Notes: generated by a model from the letters alone, not told the origin. Counted from the first letter of the stretch, positions 46,079 through 56,021 are shown. The stretch is 64,000 nucleotides of DNA from Pseudomonas schmalbachii (GCF_017589465.1 NZ_JAELYA010000009.1:178737-242736), one strand, 5' to 3'. Numbers and translations are program-made.

Positions 46079-47761
46079 ATGCTTCAGACCCGCATCCTCC
46101 CGTCCGCCCAGAACGCCTACCAGTACCCGCTGCTGATCAAGAGCCTGCTGCTGTCCGGCAGCCGCTACGAGAAAGGCCGCGAGATCGTCTATCGCGACCA
46201 GGTGCGCTACACCTACGCCACCTTCAACGAGCGGGTCGCGCGGCTGGCCAACGTGCTCAGCGAGGCGGGCGTGAAGGCCGGCGATACCGTGGCGGTGATG
46301 GACTGGGACAGCCACCGTTACCTCGAATGCATGTTCGCCATCCCGATGATCGGCGCGGTGCTGCACACCATCAACATCCGCCTCTCGCCGGAGCAGATCC
46401 TCTACACCATGAACCACGCGGAAGACCGCTTCGTGCTGGTCAACAGCGAGTTCGTATCGCTCTACCAGGGCATCGAGTCGCAGCTGACCACGGTGGAGAA
46501 GACCATCCTGATGACCGACAGCGCCGACAAGAGCTGCCCGCTGGCCAACTGCGTGGGCGAGTACGAGAGCCTGCTGGCCGAAGCCAGCCCGCGCTATGCG
46601 TTCCCGGACTTCGACGAGAACTCGGTCGCCACCACCTTCTATACCACCGGCACCACCGGCAACCCGAAGGGCGTGTATTTCTCCCACCGCCAGCTGGTGC
46701 TGCACACCCTGGCCATGGCCTCGACCATCGCCAGCCTGGACAGCATCCGCCTGCTCGGCAACAACGACGTCTACATGCCGATCACCCCGATGTTCCACGT
46801 GCATGCGTGGGGCACGCCGTACGTGGCGACCATGCTCGGCGTCAAGCAGGTCTACCCGGGCCGTTACGATCCGGAATTCCTGGTCGAGCTGTGGAAACGC
46901 GAGAAGGTAACGTTCTCCCACTGCGTGCCGACCATCCTGCAGATGGTGATGAACGCCAAGGCCGCGCAGGGCGTGGACTTCGGCGGCTGGAAGATCATCA
47001 TCGGCGGCAGCGCGCTGAACCGTGCGCTGTACGACGCGGCCAAGGCGCGCGGCATCCAGCTCACCGCCGCGTACGGCATGTCGGAAACCTGCCCGCTGAT
47101 TTCCTGCGCCTACCTCAACGAACAGCTGCGCGCCGGCAGCGAGGACGAGCGCACCACCTACCGCATCAAGGCCGGCGTGCCGGTGCCGCTGGCGGAAGCG
47201 GCGATCATGGACGAGCACGGCCAGTTCCTCCCGGCCGATGGCGAGTCCCAGGGCGAACTGGTGCTGCGCTCGCCGTGGCTGACCCAGGGCTACTTCCGCG
47301 AGCCGGAAAAGAGCGAGGAGCTGTGGGCCGGCGGCTGGATGCATACCGGCGACGTGGCGACCATCGACGGCATGGGCTTCATCGACATCCGCGACCGCAT
47401 CAAGGACGTGATCAAGACCGGCGGCGAATGGCTGTCCTCGCTGGACCTGGAGGACCTGATCAGCCGCCATCCGGCCGTGCGCGAAGTGGCCGTGGTCGGC
47501 GTGCCTGACCCGCAGTGGGGCGAGCGCCCGTTCGCCCTGCTGGTGCTGCGCGAAGGGCAGGCGCTGGACGCCAAGGCGCTGAAGGAACACCTCAAGCCCT
47601 TCGTCGAGGAAGGTCACATCAACAAGTGGGCGATTCCCTCGCAGATCGCCGTTGTTACTGAAATTCCCAAGACCAGTGTGGGCAAACTGGACAAGAAGCG
47701 AATCCGTGTGGATATCGTCCAGTGGCAGGAGGCCGGCAGCGCGTTCCTGTCCACCGTTTGA
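46079..47761 (+). CDS. Acyl-CoA ligase (AlkK-like, AMP-forming)
   Basis: 560-aa AMP-dependent synthetase that activates fatty acids, most like medium/long-chain ligases of the AlkK type. ATP-binding P-loop-like TFYTTGTTGNPKGVYFSH, motif AAYGMSETCPL, GWMHTGDVATID and the C-terminal KTSVGKLDKKRIR with the catalytic Lys. ATG 46079 has AGGTG upstream and gives the family N-terminus; the in-frame start at 46022 is unlikely. Diverges from the thiolase gene; the pair suggests fatty-acid or alkanoate catabolism. Confidence 0.88.
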   Translation: MLQTRILPSAQNAYQYPLLIKSLLLSGSRYEKGREIVYRDQVRYTYATFNERVARLANVLSEAGVKAGDTVAVMDWDSHRYLECMFAIPMIGAVLHTINIRLSPEQILYTMNHAEDRFVLVNSEFVSLYQGIESQLTTVEKTILMTDSADKSCPLANCVGEYESLLAEASPRYAFPDFDENSVATTFYTTGTTGNPKGVYFSHRQLVLHTLAMASTIASLDSIRLLGNNDVYMPITPMFHVHAWGTPYVATMLGVKQVYPGRYDPEFLVELWKREKVTFSHCVPTILQMVMNAKAAQGVDFGGWKIIIGGSALNRALYDAAKARGIQLTAAYGMSETCPLISCAYLNEQLRAGSEDERTTYRIKAGVPVPLAEAAIMDEHGQFLPADGESQGELVLRSPWLTQGYFREPEKSEELWAGGWMHTGDVATIDGMGFIDIRDRIKDVIKTGGEWLSSLDLEDLISRHPAVREVAVVGVPDPQWGERPFALLVLREGQALDAKALKEHLKPFVEEGHINKWAIPSQIAVVTEIPKTSVGKLDKKRIRVDIVQWQEAGSAFLSTV

Positions 47762-47861
47762 GCCATGCGCCGCGCCCGCCGAGCAAGCGCTCGGTGCGGT
47801 GCGGCCCCGTCTGGCGCGGCCTTCACGGGGGTCGTGCTACCTGACCGGGTAGTCACGGGAT

Positions 47862-47885
47862 AAATCACACTTTGGTGCGATCATC
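47862..47885 (+). promoter_or_regulatory. Shared regulatory motif upstream of the DUF1302 gene
   Basis: AAATCACACTTTGGTGCGAT plus CATC matches the motif at 45988-46011 at 20 of 24 positions; AGTCA is also conserved just upstream in both. It lies about 60 bp before the DUF1302 start, in a promoter-like gap. Confidence 0.55.
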
Positions 47886-47946
47886 CCCCCCTGATGGCTG
47901 GCTATATTCGACGCACTCATAACAAGAAACACATGGAGTAGCGTCG

Positions 47947-49884
47947 ATGACACAAATGAAAAGGATCTGGCGCCTGGCAAGACTGCCACTGGCGGTCAGC
48001 CTGGCCTCATCCCTGGCGGCTCCTGCCTCCGCCATCAGCTTCAACGTGGGGGAAGTCGAGGGTTCGTTCGACTCGTCCCTGTCCGTCGGCGCCAGCTGGT
48101 CGACCGAGAGTCCGAACAAGGACCTGATCGGGGCGAACAACGGCGGCAGGGGGCTCTCGCAGACCTCCGACGACGGCCACCTGAACTTCAAGAAGGGCGA
48201 GACCTTCTCGAAGATCTTCAAGGGCATCCACGACCTCGAACTGAAGTACGGCGATACCGGCGTCTTCCTGCGCGGCAAGTACTGGTACGACTTCGAGCTG
48301 AAGGACGAGAGCCGCCTGTTCAAGGACATCGACGACCACAACCGCAAGGAAGGCGCGCAGTCCTCCGGCGCGCAACTGCTCGATGCCTTCGTCTACCACA
48401 ACTACAACATCGCCGAGCAGCCGGGCACCGTGCGCCTCGGCAAGCAGGTGGTGAACTGGGGCGAGAGCACCTTCATCCAGAACGGCATCAGCTCGATCAA
48501 CCCGGTCGATGTCTCGGCGTTCCGCCGGCCTGGTTCCGAGGTCAAGGAAGGCCTGATCCCGGTGAACATGTTCTACCTGTCGCAGAACTTCACCGACAGC
48601 CTGTCCGCCGAGGCCTTCTACCAGCTCGAATGGGACCAGACGGTGGTCGACAACTGCGGCACCTTCTTCTCCCAGCCGGACGTGATCGCCGATGGCTGCG
48701 ACGGCAACCTGGCGGTGCTGCGCACGCAGCGGGCCCTGGGCGGCGCGCTGGGGCCGCTGGCAACGCCGGTCGGCAACGTGCTGCGCAACAACGGCGTGAC
48801 CTTCGGCAATCCGGACGAGGGCGTGATCGTACGTCGCGGGCCGGATGAGGATGCCCGTGACAGCGGCCAGTACGGCCTGTCCATGCGCTACTTCGCCAAC
48901 GAGCTGGATACCGAGTTCGGCGCCTACTACATGAACTACCACAGCCGTCTGCCGATCTTCAGCGGCAGGGCCGCCAGCCCGGCGGTGTTCGGCCTGTTCA
49001 GCCCGCTCAATCCGAACGGCATCGGGGCGCAACTGGTTCGCGCCGGGGTGCCGGCGCCGAACGCCGCCGCTGTCGCCCAGCAGATCGCGCCGCTGGTCGT
49101 CGCCGGCAACTCCAGCTACTTCGTGGAGTACCCGGAAGACATCCACCTGTACGGCCTGAGCTTCTCCACCACACTGCCCACCGGCACCGCGTGGAGCGGC
49201 GAGATCAGCTACCGGCCGAACGCGCCGGTGCAGATCAACACCACCGACATCCTGTTCGGCGGCCTGACTCCTCTGAACCCCAACGTATCCCTGCTGCAGG
49301 CAACCCCGGGGCGTGACACCCACGGCTACCGCCGCAAGGAAGTCACCCAGCTGCAGACCACCTTCACCCACTTCTTCGACCAGGTGATGGGCGCCGAGCG
49401 TCTGACCCTGGTGGGCGAGGTCGGCTGGACCCACGTCGGCGGGCTGGAAAGCACCTCCAAGGTCCGTTATGGCCGCGACCCGGTATTCGGTCCCGGTCCG
49501 CTGCCGGCCGGGCAGTGCCAGACCCTCAATGCCGGCACACTGGCTGGCGCTCCGCAGAACAACCTCACCCGCTACTGCGAGAACGACGGCTTCACCACCG
49601 CCGACTCCTGGGGTTATCGCATGCGGGCGATCTGGGACTATAACGATGTAATCGCCGGCGTGAACATGAAGCCGAACGTAGCCTGGTCGCACGACGTCGA
49701 CGGCTACTCCCCCGGCCCCGGCGGCAACTTCGAGGAAGGCCGCAAGGCGGTCAGCCTGGGCCTGGATGCCGAATACCAGAACACCTACACCGCCAGTCTG
49801 GCCTACACCACCTTCTTCGACGGCAAGTACTCCACCGTGGATGACCGTGACTTCGTCGCGCTCAGCTTCGGCATGAACTTCTGA
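47947..49884 (+). CDS. DUF1302 outer-membrane protein
   Basis: 645-aa protein with a signal peptide (about residues 1-29, cleavage after PASA) and alternating hydrophobic beta-strand pattern ending in Phe (FGMNF), typical of outer-membrane barrels. DUF1302 family; biochemical function is not settled, and members often sit beside DUF1329 genes in Pseudomonas loci for hydrophobic or fatty compounds. Here a DUF1329 gene follows after a terminator-like hairpin. The promoter region carries the motif shared with the thiolase/ligase operator. Confidence 0.87.
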   Translation: MTQMKRIWRLARLPLAVSLASSLAAPASAISFNVGEVEGSFDSSLSVGASWSTESPNKDLIGANNGGRGLSQTSDDGHLNFKKGETFSKIFKGIHDLELKYGDTGVFLRGKYWYDFELKDESRLFKDIDDHNRKEGAQSSGAQLLDAFVYHNYNIAEQPGTVRLGKQVVNWGESTFIQNGISSINPVDVSAFRRPGSEVKEGLIPVNMFYLSQNFTDSLSAEAFYQLEWDQTVVDNCGTFFSQPDVIADGCDGNLAVLRTQRALGGALGPLATPVGNVLRNNGVTFGNPDEGVIVRRGPDEDARDSGQYGLSMRYFANELDTEFGAYYMNYHSRLPIFSGRAASPAVFGLFSPLNPNGIGAQLVRAGVPAPNAAAVAQQIAPLVVAGNSSYFVEYPEDIHLYGLSFSTTLPTGTAWSGEISYRPNAPVQINTTDILFGGLTPLNPNVSLLQATPGRDTHGYRRKEVTQLQTTFTHFFDQVMGAERLTLVGEVGWTHVGGLESTSKVRYGRDPVFGPGPLPAGQCQTLNAGTLAGAPQNNLTRYCENDGFTTADSWGYRMRAIWDYNDVIAGVNMKPNVAWSHDVDGYSPGPGGNFEEGRKAVSLGLDAEYQNTYTASLAYTTFFDGKYSTVDDRDFVALSFGMNF

Positions 49885-49894
49885 TCGGAACTCC

Positions 49895-49917
49895 GGCCCG
49901 CTTCGGCGAAGCGGGCC
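49895..49917 (+). terminator. Hairpin after the DUF1302 gene
   Basis: GGCCCGCTTC-GGC-GAAGCGGGCC, a perfect 10-bp stem, followed by TTCCGCC rather than a pure U-tract. May attenuate read-through into the DUF1329 gene, giving unequal amounts of the two proteins. Confidence 0.6.
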
Positions 49918-50011
49918 TTCCGCCCGGCACGGGCGAGCATGGGACAGATGTCACGAGCGGCCGTCAGGGCCCGGCTCGTGGGCAGACACGACTTACCGAG
50001 GGCACGCGATA

Positions 50012-51379
50012 ATGAGAACTACAAAAATCCTGCTGCAAACCGGGGCGCTGGCGCTGAGCCTGCTGGCGACCCAGGTCATGGCAGCCGTTTCCGCCAGCGA
50101 AGCGGCCAAGCTGGGCACCTCGCTGACCCCGATCGGCGCGGAAAAGGCCGGCAACGCCGACGGCAGCATTCCCGCCTGGGATGGCGGCCTGTCGAAGAGC
50201 GCCGGCTCGGTCGACAGCAAGGGCTTTCTCTCCGATCCGTTCGCCAGTGAGCAGCCGCTGTTCACCATCACCGCGCAGAACGTCGACCAGTACAAGGACA
50301 AGCTGACTCCCGGCCAACTGGCGATGTTCAAGCGCTACCCCGACACCTACAAGATGCCGGTGTACAAGACCCACCGCAGCGCCTCGATGCCAGACGCGGT
50401 AATCGCCGCGACCAGGAAGAACGCCACCACCACCAAGCTGGTCGAGGGCGGCAACGGCCTGGAGAACTTCGATACCGCCAACCCGTTCCCGATTCCGCAG
50501 AACGGCCTGGAAGTGATCTGGAACCACATCACCCGCTACCGCGGCGGCAGCGTGCGGCGCCTGGTGACCCAGGCCACCCCGCAGCCGAACGGCAGCTACT
50601 CGCTGGTCTACTTCCAGGACGAGTTCACCTTCCGCACCAACCTCACCGACTACGATGCGGGCAAGCCGAGCAACGTGCTGTTCTACTTCAAGCAGCGGGT
50701 GACCGCGCCGGCGCGCCTGGCCGGTAACGTGCTGCTGGTCCACGAGACCCTCAACCAGGTCAAGGAACCGCGCCTGGCGTGGCTCTACAACGCCGGTCAG
50801 CGCCGCGTACGCCGCGCCCCGCAGGTGTCCTACGACGGCCCGGGCACCGCCGCCGATGGCCTGCGCACCTCGGACAACTTCGACATGTACAACGGCGCGC
50901 CGGATCGCTACGACTGGAAGCTGGTGGGCAAGAAGGAGATCTACATCCCCTACAACAACTACAAGATGGACGATCCCAAGCTGAAGTACGGCGAGATCAT
51001 CAAGGCCGGCCACCTCAACCAGGACCTGTCCCGCTACGAACTGCACCGCGTGTGGCACGTGGTGGCGACCCTGAAGCCGGGCGAGCGGCACATCTACGCC
51101 AAGCGTGACTTCTACATCGACGAGGACACCTGGCAGGCCGCCGAGATCGACCATTACGACGGCCGCGGCACCCTGTGGCGCGTGGCTGAGGCGTTCCAGC
51201 AGTACTACTACAACAACCAGGTCAACTGGTACACCGCGGAAACCCTGTACGACCTGCTGTCCGGCCGCTACCTGACCCTGGGCCTGAAGAACGAGGAGAA
51301 ATCCTCCTACGACTACCAGTACCGCGCCTCGGAGAGCGACTACACCCCGGCGGCACTGCGCCAGGCGGGCGTTCGCTAA
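50012..51379 (+). CDS. DUF1329 periplasmic/outer-membrane-associated protein
   Basis: 455-aa protein with a signal peptide (residues about 1-24, cleavage after QVMA). The mature protein has the DUF1329 landmarks: GTSLTPIGAEKAGNADGSIP, AWDGG, RYRGGSVRR, and DRYDWKLVGKKEIYIPYN. The fold is LolB/outer-membrane-lipid-handling-like; a role with the DUF1302 partner in moving hydrophobic compounds across the outer membrane is an inference. A classical terminator follows. Confidence 0.87.
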   Translation: MRTTKILLQTGALALSLLATQVMAAVSASEAAKLGTSLTPIGAEKAGNADGSIPAWDGGLSKSAGSVDSKGFLSDPFASEQPLFTITAQNVDQYKDKLTPGQLAMFKRYPDTYKMPVYKTHRSASMPDAVIAATRKNATTTKLVEGGNGLENFDTANPFPIPQNGLEVIWNHITRYRGGSVRRLVTQATPQPNGSYSLVYFQDEFTFRTNLTDYDAGKPSNVLFYFKQRVTAPARLAGNVLLVHETLNQVKEPRLAWLYNAGQRRVRRAPQVSYDGPGTAADGLRTSDNFDMYNGAPDRYDWKLVGKKEIYIPYNNYKMDDPKLKYGEIIKAGHLNQDLSRYELHRVWHVVATLKPGERHIYAKRDFYIDEDTWQAAEIDHYDGRGTLWRVAEAFQQYYYNNQVNWYTAETLYDLLSGRYLTLGLKNEEKSSYDYQYRASESDYTPAALRQAGVR

Positions 51380-51397
51380 GCGACGACGTTGTGGAAG

Positions 51398-51422
51398 AAC
51401 CGGCCTTCGGGCCGGTTTTTCT
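51398..51422 (+). terminator. Rho-independent terminator after the DUF1329 gene
   Basis: AACCGGCC-TTCG-GGCCGGTT followed by TTTC: 8-bp stem, stable tetraloop and U-run, 18 bp after the stop codon. Confidence 0.9.
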
Positions 51423-51450
51423 TTGTGGGCGTCCTGCCATTTTCAGCCTG

Positions 51451-51550
51451 TGCAGGATGGGTTGAGCAACGCGATACCCATCGCCTTCTGCCCCGGCTGC
51501 GCCTCCCGAGCGCCTTATGCCGCCTCATCAACCGGATGGATGGGTATCGC
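51451..51550. repeat. Decayed GGATGGGTTGAG-family repeat
   Basis: CAGGATGGGTTGAGCAACG, GATACCCATCGCC and later GGATGGGTATCGCC: arms of the element at 40432-40506 but rearranged and incomplete. The rest of the 332-bp gap before the LuxR-type gene shows only an AT-richer promoter-like stretch (about 51595-51650). Confidence 0.6.
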
Positions 51551-51711
51551 CAGCGCGCCAATGCCTCGTACTATCCGGCACTGGCACATCTCCTGCTTCG
51601 AATTCGCGAATCGCTATAGAACGGTAACAATTTCGACTTCATAAGAACGGAACGTGCGTCTAGGCTGCCTGGCAGCACGTAGCGTCCCTGAGCCGGAGTG
51701 AACCAGGCCGC

Positions 51712-54438
51712 ATGACTGAATTCCCGACTCTTACAGAAATCGCCAAGCCCGCGTCCCCCACGTCCGGCAGCCGCTTTTACCGCCCGCCGTTGCCTGAGTG
51801 CCACGTTTCCCGCTCGCGGCTCTGCGAGCGTCTGCAGGCAGGGCTGGGCGGCCGGCTGATGCTGGTGTCGGCGCCGGCGGGGTTCGGCAAGAGTTCCCTG
51901 GCCATCGAATTCTGCGAACAGCTGGAGCCGCACTGGCGCAGCCTGTGGCTGGGCCTCAGCGCGCGGGACAGCGATCCCGGCCGCTTCCTCGAACGCCTGC
52001 TGGACGGTCTGCGCCTGCATTTCCCGTCCCTCGGCGAAGAAGCCATGGGCCTGCTGAAGATGCGCCAGCGGCACCAGCCGTTCGCCTTCGAGGCCTGGCT
52101 CGACGACCTGCTCGACGAACTGACGCAATGCCTTTCCCCCGAGGCGCCGCTGCTGCTGGTGCTCGACGACTACCACCTGGCCCAGGGCGCGGTGCTCGAC
52201 CGCTGCCTGCAGTTCCTTCTCAACCACCTGCCGGACGGCATGGTGCTGCTGGTCACCAGCCGCCGCCGGCCGGACTGGCATCTGGCGCGCCTGCGCCTGT
52301 CGCGGCAACTGCTCGAACTCAACGAGCAGGACCTGCGCCTGAATACCGAGGAAACCGCCGAACTGGTCGCCCTGAACGGCGCGCGGATGGACGAGCAGGC
52401 GCTGGAAAACCTGGTCGAGCGCAGCGAAGGCTGGATCGCCGGGCTGCGCCTGTGGCTGCTCTCCCATGCTGGCGAACTGACCGGCAGCGGCTGCAGGGTC
52501 GCGCTGAACGGTGCGGAAGAGCTGATCCGTGACTATCTGCTGGAGGAGGTCATCGACCAGTTGCCGGTCGAGATACAGGAATTCCTCTGCCAGACCGCGC
52601 GCTTCGAGCGTTTCTCCGCCGAACTGTGCGACACCCTGCGCGACGCCCACGACAGCGCCGCGATCCTCCAGCACCTGCAGCAGCACCAGGTGTTCCTCGT
52701 GCCGCTGGACGAGCAGGGCCAGTGGTTCCGCTATCACCACCTGTTCTCCGACCTGCTGCTGGCGCGCGAGCTGCCGGCCTGCGGGCCTTCGGTGTCGGCG
52801 CTGCACCTGCGCGCCTGCCGCTGGTTCAGCGCCCGCGGGTTGCTTGACGAGGCCATCGAACAGGCCCTGCGCGCCGGCCATCCGGAAGTGGCGGCGAGCC
52901 TGGTGCAGAGCCTGTCGGAAGAGCAGTTGCTGGCCGAACAGAATGTCGCGACGCTGTTGCGCTGGAAGATGGACCTGCCGGACAGCCTGCTGGCCAGCAC
53001 CCCGCGCCTGATCGTGTTGTACGGCTGGGCGCTGGCCCTGGCCTGCCAGCTTGATGCGGCGGAGGAACTGGCGCTGCAACTGGCGCGCTTCCTGCCGGCC
53101 GCCGATGCGGCCACCCAGCGCGACCTGCTGGCGCAATGGCAGTCGCTGGCCGGCGTGATCGCCCGTGGCCGCGGCGACATCGAATCCGCCGAGCGGCACT
53201 GCGGCGAGGCCCTGGACAATCTGGACGCGGGCCGCTTCGGACCGCGTCTGCTCAGCCTGTCGACCCTGGCCAACCTGGCCATCGTGCGCGGCGACCTGTG
53301 GCGCGCCCGTGGCTTCAACCGCGAGGCCCTGGAGCTGGCGCAGCGCTTCGGCAACCCGATGTTCGAGGCGATGGTGCACTGCGATCGCGCGCGGCTGCTG
53401 CTGGCGCGCGGCGAGGTGAACCGTGCCGACGAGGAAGTACGCCATGGCCTCGCCCGTATCGAAGGGGTGTCGACGCAACGGCGCTCCTCGGTGCGCGGCC
53501 GTCTGCTGATCATCCAGGGTTACCTGCGCAGCCTGACGCTGCAGCCGGATGAGGCGCGGCGCAAGCTCAAGGCCGGCATCGACGAAGCACGCCATTGCCG
53601 CGACATCAGCCTGGTGATCGGCTATTGCGCGCTGGCCAGCCTGGAAGGGCGGCACGGCAACCACGCCCGCGCCTTCACCCTGCTGGGCGAGGTCGAGCGG
53701 CTGATGCACGTGTGGGATGTGCCGCCGGTCTACTACCTGTCGGTCATCACCCTGGTGAAATGCGAGCTGTGGCTGGCGCAGGGGCAGATCGAACTGGCCT
53801 CCGCCTGGCTGAGCCGCCTGGCCGATACCTACACCGGCGCGCAACCGGCCACGCCGCCGGAGTGCAGTCCGCTGCTGCCGAGCCATGTCGAACTGCTGCA
53901 GGCCACGCTGGCGCTGCGCCAGGGCAACGCGGTCGAGGGCGAGCGGCGGATGCGTTCCGTTGCCGGCAGCGCCACGCGTACCGGCGCGCAATTGTCGGCG
54001 AGCCTGGCGCAGGGACGGCTGCTGCTGTTCCTCCTGCACGAAGGGCGCGAGCGCGAGGCTTCCAGTCTGTTCGAGGAATGCCTGGCCGCCGCGGCGGGCG
54101 GTGCGCTGCTGCCGCTGGCCGACCTGCTGCGGGAATATCCTGGCTGGGTCCGCGAACAACTGGCGGGCCGCTCCGCCTGTCCGCTGCCGGAGCGCCTGGC
54201 CGCAATGCTGCCGGCCCAGCCGGAGCGCCTGGCGACGAACAGCGAATGCCTGAGCGGCCGCGAACTGGCCGTGCTGGAACTGATCGCCCTGGGCTGCTCG
54301 AACCAGGAAATCAGCGAACGCCTGTTCATCTCCCTGCACACGGTGAAAAGCCACGCCCGCCACATCAACGACAAGCTCGGCGTCGAACGCCGCACCCAGG
54401 CCGTGGCGCGGGCGAAGGAGATGGGACTGCTGCGCTAA
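51712..54438 (+). CDS. Large LuxR-family (MalT/LAL-type) ATP-dependent regulator
   Basis: 908-aa regulator. N-terminal STAND/NTPase domain with Walker A VSAPAGFGKSSLA (about residues 47-59) and Walker B-like LLLVLDDYH; central tetratricopeptide-like helical repeats; C-terminal LuxR helix-turn-helix (LSGRELAVLELIALGCSNQEISERLF..., residues about 845-905). Such proteins are activators triggered by a small ligand plus ATP. Located directly after the DUF1302/DUF1329 genes, it is a candidate activator of those and of the thiolase/ligase promoter through the shared motif. Confidence 0.88.
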   Translation: MTEFPTLTEIAKPASPTSGSRFYRPPLPECHVSRSRLCERLQAGLGGRLMLVSAPAGFGKSSLAIEFCEQLEPHWRSLWLGLSARDSDPGRFLERLLDGLRLHFPSLGEEAMGLLKMRQRHQPFAFEAWLDDLLDELTQCLSPEAPLLLVLDDYHLAQGAVLDRCLQFLLNHLPDGMVLLVTSRRRPDWHLARLRLSRQLLELNEQDLRLNTEETAELVALNGARMDEQALENLVERSEGWIAGLRLWLLSHAGELTGSGCRVALNGAEELIRDYLLEEVIDQLPVEIQEFLCQTARFERFSAELCDTLRDAHDSAAILQHLQQHQVFLVPLDEQGQWFRYHHLFSDLLLARELPACGPSVSALHLRACRWFSARGLLDEAIEQALRAGHPEVAASLVQSLSEEQLLAEQNVATLLRWKMDLPDSLLASTPRLIVLYGWALALACQLDAAEELALQLARFLPAADAATQRDLLAQWQSLAGVIARGRGDIESAERHCGEALDNLDAGRFGPRLLSLSTLANLAIVRGDLWRARGFNREALELAQRFGNPMFEAMVHCDRARLLLARGEVNRADEEVRHGLARIEGVSTQRRSSVRGRLLIIQGYLRSLTLQPDEARRKLKAGIDEARHCRDISLVIGYCALASLEGRHGNHARAFTLLGEVERLMHVWDVPPVYYLSVITLVKCELWLAQGQIELASAWLSRLADTYTGAQPATPPECSPLLPSHVELLQATLALRQGNAVEGERRMRSVAGSATRTGAQLSASLAQGRLLLFLLHEGREREASSLFEECLAAAAGGALLPLADLLREYPGWVREQLAGRSACPLPERLAAMLPAQPERLATNSECLSGRELAVLELIALGCSNQEISERLFISLHTVKSHARHINDKLGVERRTQAVARAKEMGLLR

Positions 54439-54446
54439 GGCGGTCA

Positions 54447-54595
54447 CGTAGGTTGGCGCTGAGCGCAGCGAAGCCCAACATCAGCCAAGCCGTTGCACCG
54501 TTGGGCTTCGCAAGCTCAGCACCAACCTACGTTTTGCCAAGCCCAACATAGGCGCTGGAGGGCGTTGGGCTTCGCAAGCTCAGCGCCAACCTACG
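54447..54595. repeat. GTAGGTTGG-family repeat, one and a half copies
   Basis: Full copy CGTAGGTTGGCGCTGAGCG to AGCACCAACCTACG (54447-54531), then a right-half copy from GCCCAACATAGG to CAGCGCCAACCTACG (54541-54595). Lies directly after the LuxR-type gene stop. Confidence 0.85.
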
Positions 54596-54629
54596 TCTTG
54601 CCTAGCCCAAACATCGCCGTGGGCGGGAG

Positions 54630-54795
54630 TTGTGCTGCCGGTTGGTCCGCGTAGAATGCCCGCCCTCTGGCCGTACCCCGCCGATTCCAATAACAAATCC
54701 CGCTACGAGAACCGCCCTGGCTAGCGAGCCTGAGGCGGCTTCCGTCGTGCTGCGCGGGCGGTCTCGACAACCGCAAATCACCTGAGCGTCGCAGA
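54630..54795 (+). promoter_or_regulatory. Promoter and structured leader of the sotB-like gene
   Basis: TTGTGC (54630-54635), 16-bp spacer, TAGAAT (54652-54657): a good sigma-70-type promoter. The predicted leader of about 130 nt contains a long stem CGAGAACCGCCC (54706-54717) with GGGCGGTCTCG (54756-54766), one bulged base, and an inner GCC/GGC-rich arm. Long structured leaders of this kind are often regulatory; no known riboswitch class is recognised. Confidence 0.45.
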
Positions 54796-55971
54796 ATGGA
54801 TACCCCCCTGGAATCGCGCAACGGCAGCTGGCTGAGCGTGATCGCGCTGGCCCTGGCCGCCTTCATCTTCAACACCACCGAATTCGTCCCGGTCGGCCTG
54901 CTCAGCGACATCGGCCGCAGCTTCGACATGCCCGTCGCGCAGACCGGCCTGATGCTGACCATCTACGCCTGGGTGGTGTCCCTGGCCTCGCTGCCGATGA
55001 TGCTGCTGACCCGCGATTTCGAGCGGCGCAGGCTGCTGGTGTTCGTCTTCCTGCTGTTCACCGCCAGCCACGTGCTGTCGGGCATCGCCTGGAGCTTCAC
55101 GGTGCTGATGGTCAGCCGCATCGGCATCGCCTTGGCCCACGCGGTGTTCTGGTCGATCACCGCGTCGCTGGCGGTACGCGTGGCGCCGCCGGGCAAGCAG
55201 GCCAAGGCGCTGGGGCTGCTGGCGACCGGCACCACCCTGGCGATGGTGCTGGGCATTCCGCTCGGCCGCGTGGTGGGCGAGGCGCTGGGCTGGCGCACCA
55301 CCTTCCTGGTGATCGCCGGGGTATCGGGACTGATCATGCTCTGGCTGGCCCGCGCGCTGCCGTCGCTGCCGAGCCAGAACTCCGGCTCCCTGCGCAGCCT
55401 GCCGCTGCTGTTCCGTCGTCCGGCGCTGGTGGCGCTGTATGTGCTGACCGTGCTGGTGATCACCGCGCAGTTCACCGCCTACAGCTACATCGAACCGTTC
55501 GCCCGCGACGTGGCGCACCTGAGCAGCGAAATGACCACCGCGCTGCTGTTGCTGTTCGGCGGCGCCGGCATCTTCGGCTCGATCCTCTTCAGCCACTACA
55601 GCGAACGCTTCCCCCGGGGCTTCCCGTTGGCGGCGATCGGAGCGCTGGCGCTGAGCCTGTCACTGCTGCTGCCGCTGTCCGTCGATCCATACTGGCTGGC
55701 GGCGCTGAGCGTGCTGTGGGGGATGGGCATCATGGGCTTCGGCCTGTCGCAGCAATCGAGGGTGCTGCGCCTGGCCTCGGATGCCACCGACGTGGCGATG
55801 GCCATGTTCTCCGGCCTCTACAACGTCGGCATCGGCGCCGGCGCGCTGCTGGGCAGCGTGGTGAGTATCCACCTGGGGCTGGCGAATGTCGGTTATGTCG
55901 GCGGGATGCTGGCGGTAGCGGGACTGGCGTTGTGCGCCTTCGCCGGCTGGCGGTATGCAGGGGAGCGGTAG
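54796..55971 (+). CDS. sotB: Sugar efflux transporter, SotB-like (MFS)
   Basis: 391-aa, 12-segment MFS drug:H+ antiporter-1-type exporter strongly resembling E. coli SotB/YdeA ([45 protein letters not shown]). Predicted to export arabinose-like sugars or other small molecules. Ribosome site is weak (TGAGCG at about -12). The stop TAG is provided by the GTAGG of the downstream repeat. Confidence 0.85.
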   Translation: MDTPLESRNGSWLSVIALALAAFIFNTTEFVPVGLLSDIGRSFDMPVAQTGLMLTIYAWVVSLASLPMMLLTRDFERRRLLVFVFLLFTASHVLSGIAWSFTVLMVSRIGIALAHAVFWSITASLAVRVAPPGKQAKALGLLATGTTLAMVLGIPLGRVVGEALGWRTTFLVIAGVSGLIMLWLARALPSLPSQNSGSLRSLPLLFRRPALVALYVLTVLVITAQFTAYSYIEPFARDVAHLSSEMTTALLLLFGGAGIFGSILFSHYSERFPRGFPLAAIGALALSLSLLLPLSVDPYWLAALSVLWGMGIMGFGLSQQSRVLRLASDATDVAMAMFSGLYNVGIGAGALLGSVVSIHLGLANVGYVGGMLAVAGLALCAFAGWRYAGER

Positions 55972-56021
55972 GGCGGGTGAAACCCGCCATCGCCGTGCTG
56001 GCGGGTTGCACCCGCCCTACG
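55968..56021. repeat. Palindromic repeat, GTAGGGCGGG family
   Basis: GGTAGGGCGGGTGAAACCC to GGTTGCACCCGCCCTACG. Third copy of the family (26-87, 40274-40333). Its first bases overlap the sotB stop codon, so the insertion point is at the very end of the gene. Confidence 0.85.

Noticed and set aside
51571..54447. Long minus-strand open frame (958 codons)
   Set aside because: Mirror of the MalT-like regulator; Gln/Arg/Ala-rich without motifs.
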